A stretch of DNA of 64,000 nucleotides from Micromonospora vinacea (GCF_015751785.1 NZ_JADOTY010000001.1:1550001-1614000), one strand, 5' to 3'; shown: positions 7,831-16,709, counted from the stretch's first letter. A program made the numbers and translations. Notes: a model not told the origin generated them from the letters alone.

Positions 7831-8742
7831 ATGCGCGTATTCGTCACGGGCGCGTCCGGCCATCTCGGCTCCGCAGTCGTCCCGGAACTGCTCTCCGCCG
7901 GGCACGAGGTCGTCGGCCTCGCCCGCTCCGACACGTCCGCCGCCGCCATCGAGAAGCTCGGCGCCCAGGCACACCGCGGGGACCTGTCCGACCTCGACGT
8001 ACTTCGGGAAGAGGCGGCCGCCGCCGACGGAGTGATCCATCTGGCGTTCCGCCACGACCTCATGGTCGACGGCGACCTGGCCGGCGCCGCCACTGTTGAC
8101 CTGGACGCCCTCACCGCACTCGCCGACGGCCTGGCCGGCTCCGGCAAGCCGCTGGTCGGCACCGGCGGGACGGCCATGCTCGCGATGGGCGGCATCGTCG
8201 GTCGCCCCGGCACCGAACGCGACACCTTCCCGGGCGGCGGCTACCGGATCGACGCGGAGAACTTCGTGGCCGGCCTCGCCTCCCGCGGTGTGCGCTCCTC
8301 CGTCGTCCGGCTCGCGCCCACTGTGCACAGCTCACTCGACCGCTACGGCTTCATCACCGCCATCATCGCCGCGGCCCGGCGGAAGGGGTACGCCGCGTAC
8401 GTCGGCGAGGGCACCAACCGATGGCCGGCCGTCCACACGCTCGACGCCGCCGAGCTCTACCGACTCGCCCTCGAAAAGGCCCCAACCGGTACGCGTCTGC
8501 ACGGCGCCGCCGACGAAGGCGTCCCCTTCCGGCAGATCGCGGCAGCCATCGGCGACAACCTCGGCATCCCGGTCCGGAGCATCAGCCCCGCCGAGGCCGA
8601 CGACCACTTCGGCTTTCTCGGGTCGTTCGTACAGATGGACAACCCGACGTCGTCGGCCATCACCCGCGAACTGCTGGGCTGGACCCCGGCCCACCCCGGC
8701 CTGATCGCCGACCTGCACGAAGGGCACTACTTCCGGGCCTGA
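7831..8742 (+). CDS. Extended SDR / NAD(P)-dependent epimerase-like oxidoreductase
   Basis: A 303-residue protein with the Rossmann motif GASGHLG (residues 7-13) at the N-terminus, an acidic GDLSDLD segment after the second strand and an NmrA/epimerase-like C-terminus. Members act on NAD(P)-linked sugar or small-molecule substrates; the substrate cannot be read from sequence. ATG 7831 has AAGGA seven bases upstream. It is divergent from a TetR gene and preceded by operator C, so it is probably induced by the TetR ligand, as in many drug- or metabolite-responsive pairs. Confidence 0.85.
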   Translation: MRVFVTGASGHLGSAVVPELLSAGHEVVGLARSDTSAAAIEKLGAQAHRGDLSDLDVLREEAAAADGVIHLAFRHDLMVDGDLAGAATVDLDALTALADGLAGSGKPLVGTGGTAMLAMGGIVGRPGTERDTFPGGGYRIDAENFVAGLASRGVRSSVVRLAPTVHSSLDRYGFITAIIAAARRKGYAAYVGEGTNRWPAVHTLDAAELYRLALEKAPTGTRLHGAADEGVPFRQIAAAIGDNLGIPVRSISPAEADDHFGFLGSFVQMDNPTSSAITRELLGWTPAHPGLIADLHEGHYFRA

Positions 8743-8807
8743 AACACGAACGGCGGCCCTGACCGTAGGGTCGGCACGGTGACCCACGCGCAACGCGGAA
8801 CGCACTG

Positions 8808-10088
8808 ATGCCGATCCTGTGGCGGAACGCGATGGCCAGCGCCCTCTACGGGCCAGGCGGCTTCTTCGTCGCCGACACCGGGCCAGCCGACCACTTCCGC
8901 ACCAGCGTGCACGCCTCCCCAGCCTTCGCCACCGCGCTCCTGCGGCTGATCTCAGAGGTCGACACGGCCCTTGGACACCCTCCCCGTCTCGATGTCGTCG
9001 ACGTGGGCGCGGGGCGGGGGGAGCTGCTGAGGTCACTCGCCGGGCTCGCTGTGGGGGTTTCCGGGGAGCCCACCCGCTCCGGGCGGTCAGGCTTGATCCC
9101 TCCGCGGGCGGGCTCCCCGGAAACCCTGACGTCCACGGCCTCCGCCCGTCGGTCGCCGGACGAGCCGTCGTTGGTCACCGCCCGTCCGTCTCTCGCGGAA
9201 CGAATCCGCTTCACAGCAGTCGAGTACGCCCACCGCCCCGAAAGCCTGCCCGAAGAGATCGACTGGACGTCCGAGATCCCCGCCGGAATCACCGGAGTGC
9301 TGCTGGCCACCGAGTGGCTCGACAACGTCCCGCTGGACGTGGCAGTACACACCGAAGACGGCTGGCGATATGTGCTGGTCGACCCCCATACCGGTGCCGA
9401 ATCAGTTGGTGGGCCGGTCAGCGCCGATGATCTCGACTGGCTCACCACCTGGTGGCCCAGCCCTGCGAGCCCGCTCAGTACGGACGGTGACCCGAGTCTG
9501 GGGGTGGCTTGGACGGACGCGACCAGCGAAGGCGAGTCGGGTTTCGGGGCAGCCCGGCCGGCGGAGGGATCAAGCCTGACCGCCCGGAGCCGGCCGGGCT
9601 GCCCCGAAACCCCCCACAGCGACCACAGACGAGCCGAGATCGGCCGAAGCAGAGACGAAGCCTGGGCACACGCGGTGGGGAAGATCAGCCGAGGCCTCGC
9701 AGTAGCCGTCGACTACGGGCACCTGCGGGAGAGCAGGCCGGTCGACGGGACGTTGACCGGGTACCGGGGTGGGCGGCAGGTCCCTCCGGTGCCCGACGGG
9801 TCGAGTGACGTGACCGCGCACGTGGCCATGGACTCGGTCGCCTCCGCCGGCGCGGCGGTCGCCCGGTGCGCGTACTCCCTGGTCCTGCAGCGGGAGGCGC
9901 TGCGGGCGCTCGGGGCCGACGGCGGCCGACCGCCGCTCAGCCTGGCCGGCACCGACCCGGTCGGCTACGTGCGGGCGCTGGCCGCCGCGTCGGCGGTGGC
10001 CGAACTCACCGACCCGGCCGGGCTCGGCGGGCACTGGTGGTTGCGCCAGCCGGTCGGCATCCCGCTCGGGCCGGCCGTGGCACGATGA
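8808..10088 (+). CDS. MidA/NDUFAF7-type SAM-dependent methyltransferase with two in-frame repeat insertions
   Basis: A 426-residue class I methyltransferase of the DUF185 family. Visible are the N-terminal YGPGGFF segment, the SAM motif [11 protein letters not shown] (64-74), [11 protein letters not shown] (167-177) and [11 protein letters not shown] (295-305). Relatives are about 80-90 residues shorter as I recall; the excess is explained by two hairpin repeats (9056-9125 and 9539-9612) that encode residues 83-106 and 244-269 without stops or frame loss. Mitochondrial NDUFAF7 methylates an arginine of NDUFS2, the NuoD homologue. Here the next gene is a nuoD, started by an ATGA overlap, which suggests the same enzyme/substrate relation. 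Start ATG 8808; ATG 8832 is possible. Confidence 0.85.
   Translation: MPILWRNAMASALYGPGGFFVADTGPADHFRTSVHASPAFATALLRLISEVDTALGHPPRLDVVDVGAGRGELLRSLAGLAVGVSGEPTRSGRSGLIPPRAGSPETLTSTASARRSPDEPSLVTARPSLAERIRFTAVEYAHRPESLPEEIDWTSEIPAGITGVLLATEWLDNVPLDVAVHTEDGWRYVLVDPHTGAESVGGPVSADDLDWLTTWWPSPASPLSTDGDPSLGVAWTDATSEGESGFGAARPAEGSSLTARSRPGCPETPHSDHRRAEIGRSRDEAWAHAVGKISRGLAVAVDYGHLRESRPVDGTLTGYRGGRQVPPVPDGSSDVTAHVAMDSVASAGAAVARCAYSLVLQREALRALGADGGRPPLSLAGTDPVGYVRALAAASAVAELTDPAGLGGHWWLRQPVGIPLGPAVAR
9056..9125. repeat. Hairpin repeat element copy 1, inside the methyltransferase gene
   Basis: Arms 9056-9077 and 9104-9125 are complementary over 21 of 22 positions; the 26-base loop is 9078-9103. The loop is the exact reverse complement of the loop of copy 2. 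The arms include GGTTTCCGGGGAGCCCACCC on the left side. It is read through in frame. Confidence 0.9.
9539..9612. repeat. Hairpin repeat element copy 2, inside the methyltransferase gene
   Basis: Arms 9539-9562 and 9589-9612 are perfectly complementary over 24 bases, with a 26-base loop at 9563-9588 that begins GGAGGGATCAAGCCTGACCG. Relative to copy 1 it is inverted, and its arms differ from copy 1 at matching positions on both sides. A short flank CCCACAGCGA adjoins the element in both copies. Confidence 0.9.
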
Positions 10089-11272
10089 CGGGCATGACCA
10101 CCGACGCCGGGGACCTCCGTGAACTGACCGTCGGCACCGGGGCCGGGCTGATCGCCGGCACCGGTGATCAGCAGCTCGGCACCGACATGGTGCTGAACAT
10201 CGGCCCCCAGCACCCCTCCACCCACGGTGTGCTGCGGTTGAAGCTGGTGCTCGACGGTGAGCGGGTGGTCGCCTGCGAACCGATCGTCGGTTACATGCAC
10301 CGGGGCGCGGAGAAACTCTTCGAGGTACGCGACTACCGGCAGATCATCGTGCTGGCGAACCGGCACGACTGGCTCTCGGCGTTCTCCAACGAGCTGGGTG
10401 TGGTGCTCGCTGTGGAACGCCTGATGGGCATGGAGGTGCCGGAGCGGGCCACCTGGCTGCGGATGGCCCTCGCGGAGCTGAACCGGGTGCTCAACCACCT
10501 GATGTTCCTCGGCTCGTACCCGTTGGAGATCGGGGCGATCACGCCGATCTTCTACGCCTTCCGGGAACGCGAGACCATCCAGGCGGTGATGGAGGAGGTC
10601 TCCGGCGGCCGGATCCACTACATGTTCAACAGGGTGGGTGGCCTCAAGGAGGAGGTGCCGTACGGGTGGACCGGGCGGGCCCGCGCTGCCATCGGCGAGG
10701 TACGCCGGCGACTGCCCGACCTGGACCACCTGATCCGGCGTAACGACATCTTCCTGGCCCGCACCGTCGGCGTGGGCGTGCTCTCCGCCGCGGACGCCGC
10801 CGCGTTCGGCGCGTCCGGGCCGGTGGCCCGGGCATCCGGGCTCGACCTGGACCTGCGCCGCGACGACCCCTACCTGGCCTACGACGAGCTGGACGTGCCG
10901 GTGGTCACCAAGACCGCAGGCGACTGCCACGCCCGTTTCGAGGTGCTGCTCGACCAGGTGTACGCGTCGCTGGACCTTGCCGAGCAGTGCCTCGACCGGG
11001 TGGACCGGCTGACCGGGCCGATCAACACCCGGCTGCCGAAGGTGTTGAAGGCGCCGGAGGGGCACACGTACGCCTGGACGGAGAACCCGCTCGGCATCAA
11101 CGGCTACTACCTGGTGTCACGGGGCGAGAAGACGCCGTGGCGGTTGAAGCTGCGCACCGCCTCGTACGCGAACGTGCAGGCGTTGGCCACCCTGCTCCCC
11201 GGCTGCCTGGTCCCGGATCTGATCGCGATCCTCGGCTCGATGTTCTTCGTGGTCGGCGACATCGACAAGTGA
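10085..11272 (+). CDS. nuoD: Orphan NADH-quinone oxidoreductase subunit D (NuoD paralogue)
   Basis: A 395-residue 49-kDa-subunit homologue of complex I. Family signatures include [15 protein letters not shown] (38-52), [12 protein letters not shown] (69-80) and [15 protein letters not shown]. No other nuo genes are in the window, so this is a stand-alone copy and may replace or modify the operon-encoded subunit, or serve another complex. The ATG 10085 overlaps the stop of the methyltransferase (ATGA 10085-10088); ATG 10094 is an alternative. Arg73 in MHRGAEK (codon 10301-10303) aligns with the arginine that NDUFAF7 methylates in mammals. Confidence 0.93.
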   Translation: MTGMTTDAGDLRELTVGTGAGLIAGTGDQQLGTDMVLNIGPQHPSTHGVLRLKLVLDGERVVACEPIVGYMHRGAEKLFEVRDYRQIIVLANRHDWLSAFSNELGVVLAVERLMGMEVPERATWLRMALAELNRVLNHLMFLGSYPLEIGAITPIFYAFRERETIQAVMEEVSGGRIHYMFNRVGGLKEEVPYGWTGRARAAIGEVRRRLPDLDHLIRRNDIFLARTVGVGVLSAADAAAFGASGPVARASGLDLDLRRDDPYLAYDELDVPVVTKTAGDCHARFEVLLDQVYASLDLAEQCLDRVDRLTGPINTRLPKVLKAPEGHTYAWTENPLGINGYYLVSRGEKTPWRLKLRTASYANVQALATLLPGCLVPDLIAILGSMFFVVGDIDK

Positions 11273-11290
11273 CAGGGGCCGCCTGACCGG

Positions 11291-12964
11291 TCACCGCCAG
11301 CGGTCGGCGGGCGGCGCGCCGCCGGCACGCGGTACGTCGTCCTGAGGCGGGTAGCCGTAGCGCTCGTCGACCCGCCGCCGGCCGGTCCGCTCCGGCTCGG
11401 GTTCCGCCTGGTGGCCGCGTTGTCGCGGCGGGCGCCACTCGTCCGGCACCGGCACACCGCCCACCGGCAGCGCGGGCAGTCCCGGCTCGGCCCGCCGGCC
11501 GCCGTCGCGGTCGTGGCGGCGCGCCGGCTCGTCCCGGGGGTACGACTCCCGCTCCTCGTAACGGCCGGCGTCCTCGTAGCGGCCGGCGTCCTCATGACGA
11601 CGCGGCTCCTCGTACCGGCCGGCGTCCTCGGGACGGCGCGGCTCCTCGTGGCGGACGGCGGCCCAGCGGTCGGCCACCCGGTACTCGGTGCCGGTGGCGT
11701 CGGCGTGCACCTCGGCCCGGCGTTCGCCGACCCGCAACTCGCGGCCGTTCTCGTCGTCGCGGACGGCGGCCCAACGGTCACCGGCCCGCAGCTGCGACCA
11801 GTACTCGCCGGTGTCGTCGGCCCGCAGCGGCGGCCCGGGTTGCGGTGCGGCGGCCGCCGCCCGGTCGTGCTGCTCCGACCAGCCCTGATCGTCCGGGCTG
11901 TCCCAGGACTCCGCCGCCGGCCGCTCCGGGGTGCGGTGCGACCGGGCCGCCGGGGCGGGCTCGTCGCGCTGGGCGTACCCGTCGCGCCGGTCGGTCCACT
12001 CCGGTTCGTCGCGGCGGCCCGTCCAGCCCGGCTCGTCGCCGTACCCGGCCCTGGGGCGCTCGTCCGGCTCGCTCCTCGCCCTGCCGGCCGGGCGGGGGTG
12101 CTCGTCCGCGTCGCCGCCCCGGGTCCACTCCTGCGCGGGTGGGGTCCACTGGCCGGCGTACCCGCCGCCGTAGCGCCCGGCCGGCTCGGCCGGGCCGCCG
12201 TCGACAACTGTGTGCCGGGTGGTGACGTGCACCGTCTCGGTGTGTCGGACCACGCCACCCGGCCGGTGTGCGGCCTCGGGGCGGTCGTGTTCCCGGGGGC
12301 GGGCTGAGCCGTACGCGGTGGCGGCCGGCCGTTCCCCGCCGTACATCCCGGCGGCGGCCGGCGGCTCGGGGGCCTCCCGTGCGTACGCCGGTTCGTCGTC
12401 GTCCGGGTGCTCGGGGCGCCCCCATCGGTGCGCGTCGTCGGGCCCGGACACCCGGGCGCGGCCGGCCGGCGCGTCAGCCTGGACCCGGCTACGGGCCAGC
12501 GGCGCGTCGTCCACCGGCGGCTCGACGGCAGCCACCCGGGCCCGCCCGGCACCTGCCGGCTCGACAGCGGGGGCGGCACCGGCGAGGGCGGCACCGCTGG
12601 CGTCGAGGCGGCGGCGTACCGCGGCGATCCCCTCCTGGGCCCGTTGCGCCTGGTCGAGAGCGTGGTTACCGCGCTGGGCGGCGGCCACTATCTCGCTACG
12701 CAGCTCCCGGCGCAGTTCCTCGATCTCGTCCTGCAACTCGTCGGCGCGCACCGAGTCGCCCTCGCCGTCGGGCCGCAGCGCGATGGAGAGGCCGATCAGC
12801 ACCACCGCGAGGATGGCGAGCACCGCGGCGAAGCGCAGCGGGCCGTTGCCGTCGGCCACCAGCAGGATCAGCGCCGCCACTGGCGCGAGAGCGACGCCCG
12901 CCCAGAAGAGCACGGTCAGCAGCGGTGGTTGACGCCGGGCTTCAGAGGTGGCCGGGGCTGGCAT
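11291..12964 (-). CDS. Two-TM membrane protein with coiled coil and long charged, repetitive tail
   Basis: A 557-residue protein of unknown function. After a short N-terminus come two hydrophobic segments (about 14-34 and 39-60), then a heptad-like region DELQDEIEELRRELRSEIVAA, and then more than 400 residues of Arg/Glu/Asp/Pro-rich low complexity. Near the C-terminus short units of the type RYEEPRRHEDAG repeat, matching a tandem repeat in the DNA at about 11558-11660. Start ATG 12962-12964 is the first upstream of the hydrophobic region with no plausible residues before it. It runs convergently with nuoD. A cell-envelope scaffold role is only a guess. Confidence 0.65.
   Translation of the reverse strand: MPAPATSEARRQPPLLTVLFWAGVALAPVAALILLVADGNGPLRFAAVLAILAVVLIGLSIALRPDGEGDSVRADELQDEIEELRRELRSEIVAAAQRGNHALDQAQRAQEGIAAVRRRLDASGAALAGAAPAVEPAGAGRARVAAVEPPVDDAPLARSRVQADAPAGRARVSGPDDAHRWGRPEHPDDDEPAYAREAPEPPAAAGMYGGERPAATAYGSARPREHDRPEAAHRPGGVVRHTETVHVTTRHTVVDGGPAEPAGRYGGGYAGQWTPPAQEWTRGGDADEHPRPAGRARSEPDERPRAGYGDEPGWTGRRDEPEWTDRRDGYAQRDEPAPAARSHRTPERPAAESWDSPDDQGWSEQHDRAAAAAPQPGPPLRADDTGEYWSQLRAGDRWAAVRDDENGRELRVGERRAEVHADATGTEYRVADRWAAVRHEEPRRPEDAGRYEEPRRHEDAGRYEDAGRYEERESYPRDEPARRHDRDGGRRAEPGLPALPVGGVPVPDEWRPPRQRGHQAEPEPERTGRRRVDERYGYPPQDDVPRAGGAPPADRWR
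11558..11660 (-). repeat. Imperfect tandem coding repeat in the membrane protein tail
   Basis: Units built on CGGCCGGCGTCCTCGTA (plus-strand reading) recur four times and encode GRYEDAG/RYEEPRR-type repeats. Such low-complexity units are prone to copy-number change between strains. Confidence 0.6.
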
Positions 12965-13020
12965 GGATGTGCAGCCTACCCACGACAACCATCGGAGGGA
13001 ACGGGGTCCCCGGGACGCAC

Positions 13021-13053
13021 GGACGCCCCCGCCCGGTCGGGGCGGGGGCGTCC
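13021..13053 (-). terminator. Strong hairpin after the osmolyte-transporter operon
   Basis: A perfect 14-bp GC stem (13021-13034 with 13040-13053) and a 5-base loop, 21 bases past the stop of the substrate-binding protein gene. There is no T-run, as is common for actinobacterial intrinsic terminators. Confidence 0.75.
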
Positions 13054-13073
13054 TCAGCTTGTGCGGAGAGTGC

Positions 13074-14078
13074 TCAGCTGGTGGCGAATGCGCCATCCGA
13101 GGAGAAGATCAGGCCCACGCTGATCGACCCGTCGCGCAGGCCACTCTTGGTCAGCGGCCCACCCTGGTCCAGCGAGGAGAACTTGCCGACCGACAGCCCG
13201 TACGTCTTCTCCAGGCCCGGCTTGCAGAACGGACGCTGCTCGCACTCCGGCGGGCCACCCAGCACTGTCGCGCTGCCGGAGCACTTCGCCGCCAGCTCGG
13301 AGAGGGTCCGCACGCCGTACTTGTCGGCGAAGGCCTGGGTCACCGCGAAGGCGTTCTGGTCCTGCGCGGCGGCCGGGGTGCCGAAGGTGAGGCCGGCCTT
13401 GTCGCCCTCGGCCTTGAGCGCGGTCACCGTCGTGTTGATGTCCGGCGAGGAGATCGGCTGGGCGTTCTGGCCGTTGGCCTTGGTGTTGAGGAACTCGGCC
13501 ATGGTCGCCGCGTACTCCGGGACGACCTGGATCTCGCCCTTCTCCAGAGCCGGCGCGTAGAGCTCCCGGTTGCCGATCTGCTGGACCTTGACCTGGTAGC
13601 CGGCGGCGGTGAGCGCGATCCGGTACAGCTCGCCCAGGATCTGGCTCTCGGCGAAGTTGCCGGCGCCCACGGTGATGTCGCCGCCCGGGCCCTTGGCGAT
13701 GCCCGCGGTGAGGTTGTTCGCGCTGGCGAACTCCTCGGCTGCCACCTTGGCGGTCTTGCGGTCCTCGTTGACGGCCTTGTTGAGCTGGATCAGCTTCGGG
13801 GTGTCGAGCGCGGCGGAGACCTTGTCCAGTGCGGCGATCAGCTGCGGATTCGCCGCCTTGGTGTTGACCGCGGGGATGACGTTGTCGGAGTTCTGGAGCT
13901 TCTTGTCGTCCTGCAGAGCGATGAGCTGCTGACCGGCGACCGGGGCGCACCCGGCGCCGGAGGCGCTCGTCTGGGGTGCGTCGGTGCCGGACGAACCGGC
14001 GTCACCGCAGCCGGTGAGGAGCGCTGCCCCGGCGACGGCGCTGACCGCCCCGATCGCCAGACGTGTACGTGCGCGCAT
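13074..14078 (-). CDS. OpuAC/ProX-like osmolyte-binding lipoprotein, apparently circularly permuted
   Basis: A 334-residue lipoprotein (lipobox LTGC, Cys24) that captures glycine betaine/choline-type osmolytes for the ABC transporter upstream. The order of segments is unusual: residues about 49-123 (LIALQDDKKLQNSDNVIPAV, then LNKAVNEDRKT) resemble the C-terminal quarter of ordinary ProX proteins, while residues 134-334 (ITVGAGNFAESQ... ending GLIFSSDGAFATS) resemble their N-terminal three quarters. The chain ends exactly where the normal protein would continue into the segment found here at the front. Cysteines 44, 266, 279 and 285 could form disulfides. Start ATG 14076-14078 with GAAGGCGGG upstream. 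Confidence 0.88.
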   Translation of the reverse strand: MRARTRLAIGAVSAVAGAALLTGCGDAGSSGTDAPQTSASGAGCAPVAGQQLIALQDDKKLQNSDNVIPAVNTKAANPQLIAALDKVSAALDTPKLIQLNKAVNEDRKTAKVAAEEFASANNLTAGIAKGPGGDITVGAGNFAESQILGELYRIALTAAGYQVKVQQIGNRELYAPALEKGEIQVVPEYAATMAEFLNTKANGQNAQPISSPDINTTVTALKAEGDKAGLTFGTPAAAQDQNAFAVTQAFADKYGVRTLSELAAKCSGSATVLGGPPECEQRPFCKPGLEKTYGLSVGKFSSLDQGGPLTKSGLRDGSISVGLIFSSDGAFATS

Positions 14079-14278
14079 GTGCCCGCCTTCCGTGTCCCGG
14101 CGCGGCCCGTCCCGGGCCGGCCGCGTGTCCGACGGGCGATCCTGACTGTCGGTCGCCCGCGAATGTCCACCCAACATGCTCCGGAACCGACCGACAACTT
14201 GGGATGGACTTCGTCACCCCATCGTCACCGATTGGACGGGGTTGGGTCGCCAGGTCGACGCCGGCTCACCCGGACGGG

Positions 14279-15019
14279 TCAGGCGCTCCCGGTGGCGTCG
14301 GCGGCCCGTGGCCGCCCGAGGCGCTGCCGTCCGCGCCGCAGCGGTTTGGGGGTGACCAGCCGTTCGACGCCGCCGAGGACCACCTCGGCCAGCAGCGCGA
14401 GCCCGGCCACCAGCACACCGCCGGCGACGATCTGCCCGCCGCCGGCCGCGATACCGATTCCGAAGCCGGTCCGGATGATCTGGCCCAGGCCGCCGCCGTT
14501 GACGAAGGACGCCAGCGCCGCGGTCGCGATCACCTGGACCGCCGCGGTCCGGAAGCCGGCCGCCAGATAGGGCACCGCGAGCGGCAGCTCCACCCGGCGC
14601 AGCAGCTGCGCGCCGGACAGACCCATTCCCCGGGCCGCGTCGCGGGCCTCCGGGTCCACCTGCCGCACCCCTGTGTACGCGTTGGCCAGCAGCGGCGGCA
14701 CGGCGAAGACGGCCAGTGCCACCACCACCGGCGTCTTCCCGAAGCCGCTGGCGAAGGCCACCGGCAGGATGGTCAGCAGCGCCAGGGTGGGGATGGCCAG
14801 GGTCGCGTTGGAGATCAGCACCACGAGGCCACCGCCTCGGCCGAGGTGCCCCAGCCAGAGCCCGAGCGGCCAGGCCACCAGGCAGCCGAGAGCCACCGCC
14901 AGGGCCGAGATCGTCAGGTGCTCACCGAGCCGGTCCAGCATGCCGCCGGGGTTCGTCCAGTTCAGCGGGTCGTTGATCCAGGTGATCGCCTGGCCGATCG
15001 GGTTCGCCGCGACGGTCAC
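14279..15019 (-). CDS. Osmolyte ABC transporter permease
   Basis: A 246-residue inner-membrane permease of the OpuAB/ProW family with about six hydrophobic segments. The coupling (EAA-like) loop reads DPEARDAARGMGLSGAQLLRRVELP, positions about 128-152. The start is GTG 15017-15019, overlapping the stop of the companion permease as GTGA, which sets the N-terminus (VTVAANPIGQ). It forms a heteromeric channel with the product of 15016-15702 and the ATPase encoded divergently. Confidence 0.92.
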   Translation of the reverse strand: MTVAANPIGQAITWINDPLNWTNPGGMLDRLGEHLTISALAVALGCLVAWPLGLWLGHLGRGGGLVVLISNATLAIPTLALLTILPVAFASGFGKTPVVVALAVFAVPPLLANAYTGVRQVDPEARDAARGMGLSGAQLLRRVELPLAVPYLAAGFRTAAVQVIATAALASFVNGGGLGQIIRTGFGIGIAAGGGQIVAGGVLVAGLALLAEVVLGGVERLVTPKPLRRGRQRLGRPRAADATGSA

Positions 15020-15702
15020 CGCGCCCTCCGGGTGGACCAGGGGGTCACCAGTCGGGCGACCAGGATGAGCAGCAGGTCGAGCACGACCGCGAGAGCCACG
15101 CAGAGCAGCGCGGCAGTCATGATCTCGGCCTTGTAGAGGTTGTTCTGGAAGCCCGCGAAGATCAACTGCCCGAGCCCGCCGTGCCCGACCAGCACCCCGA
15201 CCGTGACCAACGCCACCGTGGAGACGGTCGCCAGCCGTACGCCGGTCACGATGCCCGGCAGCGCCAGCGGCAGGTCGATCCGGAACAGACGCCGCCACCG
15301 GCCGTAACCCATGCCCTCGGCGGCCTCGCGAACCTCCGGAGGCACCTGGTTGAGACCGGCCACCACGTTGCGCACGATCAGCAGCAGCGCGTAGAGGACC
15401 AGCCCGACCAGCACCGTGGTCGCCCCGGTGCCCAGGTAGGGAGCGATGAAGGCGAAGAGCGCCAACGACGGGATGGTGTAGACCACACCACTGACGGCGA
15501 GGATCGGACCGGCGAGCGGACGGACCCAGTACGCCAGCACCGACAACGGCAGGGCGATCAACACCGCGATCAACACCGCGCGCCCGGTGAGGGAGGCGTG
15601 TTCGCGCACCGCGGCGAGGATCGTGTCAGAGTTGTCCCGCACGTACTGCCAGGAGAACCAGGGGTTACCCGGGTCGGCCCGGTAGCTCAGGCGGAAGGAC
15701 AT
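15016..15702 (-). CDS. Osmolyte ABC transporter permease
   Basis: A 228-residue permease with hydrophobic helices and the cytoplasmic loop VPPEVREAAEGMGYGRWRRL that contacts the ATPase. Its ATG (15700-15702) is only two bases from the GTG of the divergent ATPase gene, so the promoters for both directions must lie inside coding sequence or one gene is leaderless. It overlaps the next permease by GTGA. Confidence 0.92.
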   Translation of the reverse strand: MSFRLSYRADPGNPWFSWQYVRDNSDTILAAVREHASLTGRAVLIAVLIALPLSVLAYWVRPLAGPILAVSGVVYTIPSLALFAFIAPYLGTGATTVLVGLVLYALLLIVRNVVAGLNQVPPEVREAAEGMGYGRWRRLFRIDLPLALPGIVTGVRLATVSTVALVTVGVLVGHGGLGQLIFAGFQNNLYKAEIMTAALLCVALAVVLDLLLILVARLVTPWSTRRAR

Positions 15703-15704
15703 AC

Positions 15705-16709
15705 GTGGACGTTACCCCGGAGGCTGCCGGCGTGGCCCAATCCCCTCGCGCGGCGTCGATCTCCCTGCAGGGCATCCAGAAGCGCTACCCGAACGGCACC
15801 GAAGCTGTCCGGGACCTCAGCCTGGATGTCCGGGCCGGCGAGCTGGTGGTGCTGATCGGCCCGTCCGGCTGCGGCAAGTCGACAGTGCTGCGGATGATCA
15901 ACCGCCTGATCGAGCCGACCGCCGGCCGCATCACGCTCGGCGACGAGGACGTCACTGATGGCGACCCGGTGCAACTACGCCGTCGAATCGGGTACGTGAT
16001 CCAGAACGTCGGTCTCTTTCCACACCAGACGGTGCGGACCAACGTGGCCACAGTGCCGGGACTGCTCCGCTGGCCCAAGGCCCAGACCCGGGCCCGGGTC
16101 GACGAACTGCTCGACCTGGTCGGGCTGGACCCGGCCGAGTTCGGCGGTCGCTACCCGCACGAGCTGTCGGGTGGCCAACGGCAGCGGGTCGGGGTGGCCC
16201 GCGCGCTCGCCGCCGACCCGGTGGTGCTGCTGATGGATGAGCCGTTCTCGGCCGTCGACCCGATCGTCCGCGCCCGCCTCCAGGAGGAGTTCCTGCGCCT
16301 GCAGGCCGAGGTGCGCAAGACGATCGTGCTGGTCACCCACGACCTCGACGAGGCGGTCCGACTCGGTGACCGGATCGCTGTGCTCTCCGAGGGCGGGCAC
16401 CTGGAGCAGTACGACACCCCTGCCGCGCTGCTCGGCGCACCCGCCACCCCGTTCGTACGCGAGTTCGTCGGCGCCGACCGGGGCATCCGCCGGCTGGCGG
16501 TCACCCCACTCGACCGGGAGACGCTGGAGCCGGTGCCCGCGGACACCGCACCGGATCTGCCCACCGTCGCGGTGGACGGCTCCGCGTACGACGCGCTGGC
16601 GGTCCTGCTCACCTCGGGTCGGGACCGGCTCCTCGTGACCGACGCCGGCCGGCCGGTGGGTACGTTGAGCCGACAGCGCCTCCTCGACCTCGGCCGCCCG
16701 ACCAGCTGA
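15705..16709 (+). CDS. Osmolyte ABC transporter ATPase with C-terminal CBS-like domain
   Basis: A 334-residue ATPase that energises the glycine betaine/choline-type importer. It has Walker A GPSGCGKST, the signature LSGGQRQRVGVARAL and Walker B VVLLMDEP, then a C-terminal CBS-like segment (about 285-330, ending RPVGTLSRQRLLDL). CBS pairs in OpuA sense ionic strength; here only one repeat is evident. GTG 15705 leaves two bases to the divergent permease start; GTG 15732 (VAQSPRAAS) is an alternative that would free 27 bases of leader. Confidence 0.93.
   Translation: MDVTPEAAGVAQSPRAASISLQGIQKRYPNGTEAVRDLSLDVRAGELVVLIGPSGCGKSTVLRMINRLIEPTAGRITLGDEDVTDGDPVQLRRRIGYVIQNVGLFPHQTVRTNVATVPGLLRWPKAQTRARVDELLDLVGLDPAEFGGRYPHELSGGQRQRVGVARALAADPVVLLMDEPFSAVDPIVRARLQEEFLRLQAEVRKTIVLVTHDLDEAVRLGDRIAVLSEGGHLEQYDTPAALLGAPATPFVREFVGADRGIRRLAVTPLDRETLEPVPADTAPDLPTVAVDGSAYDALAVLLTSGRDRLLVTDAGRPVGTLSRQRLLDLGRPTS

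Noticed and set aside
8808..10088. Methyltransferase as a pseudogene broken by insertions
   Set aside because: Both insertions keep the frame, all core motifs remain, and the next gene is still coupled by ATGA.
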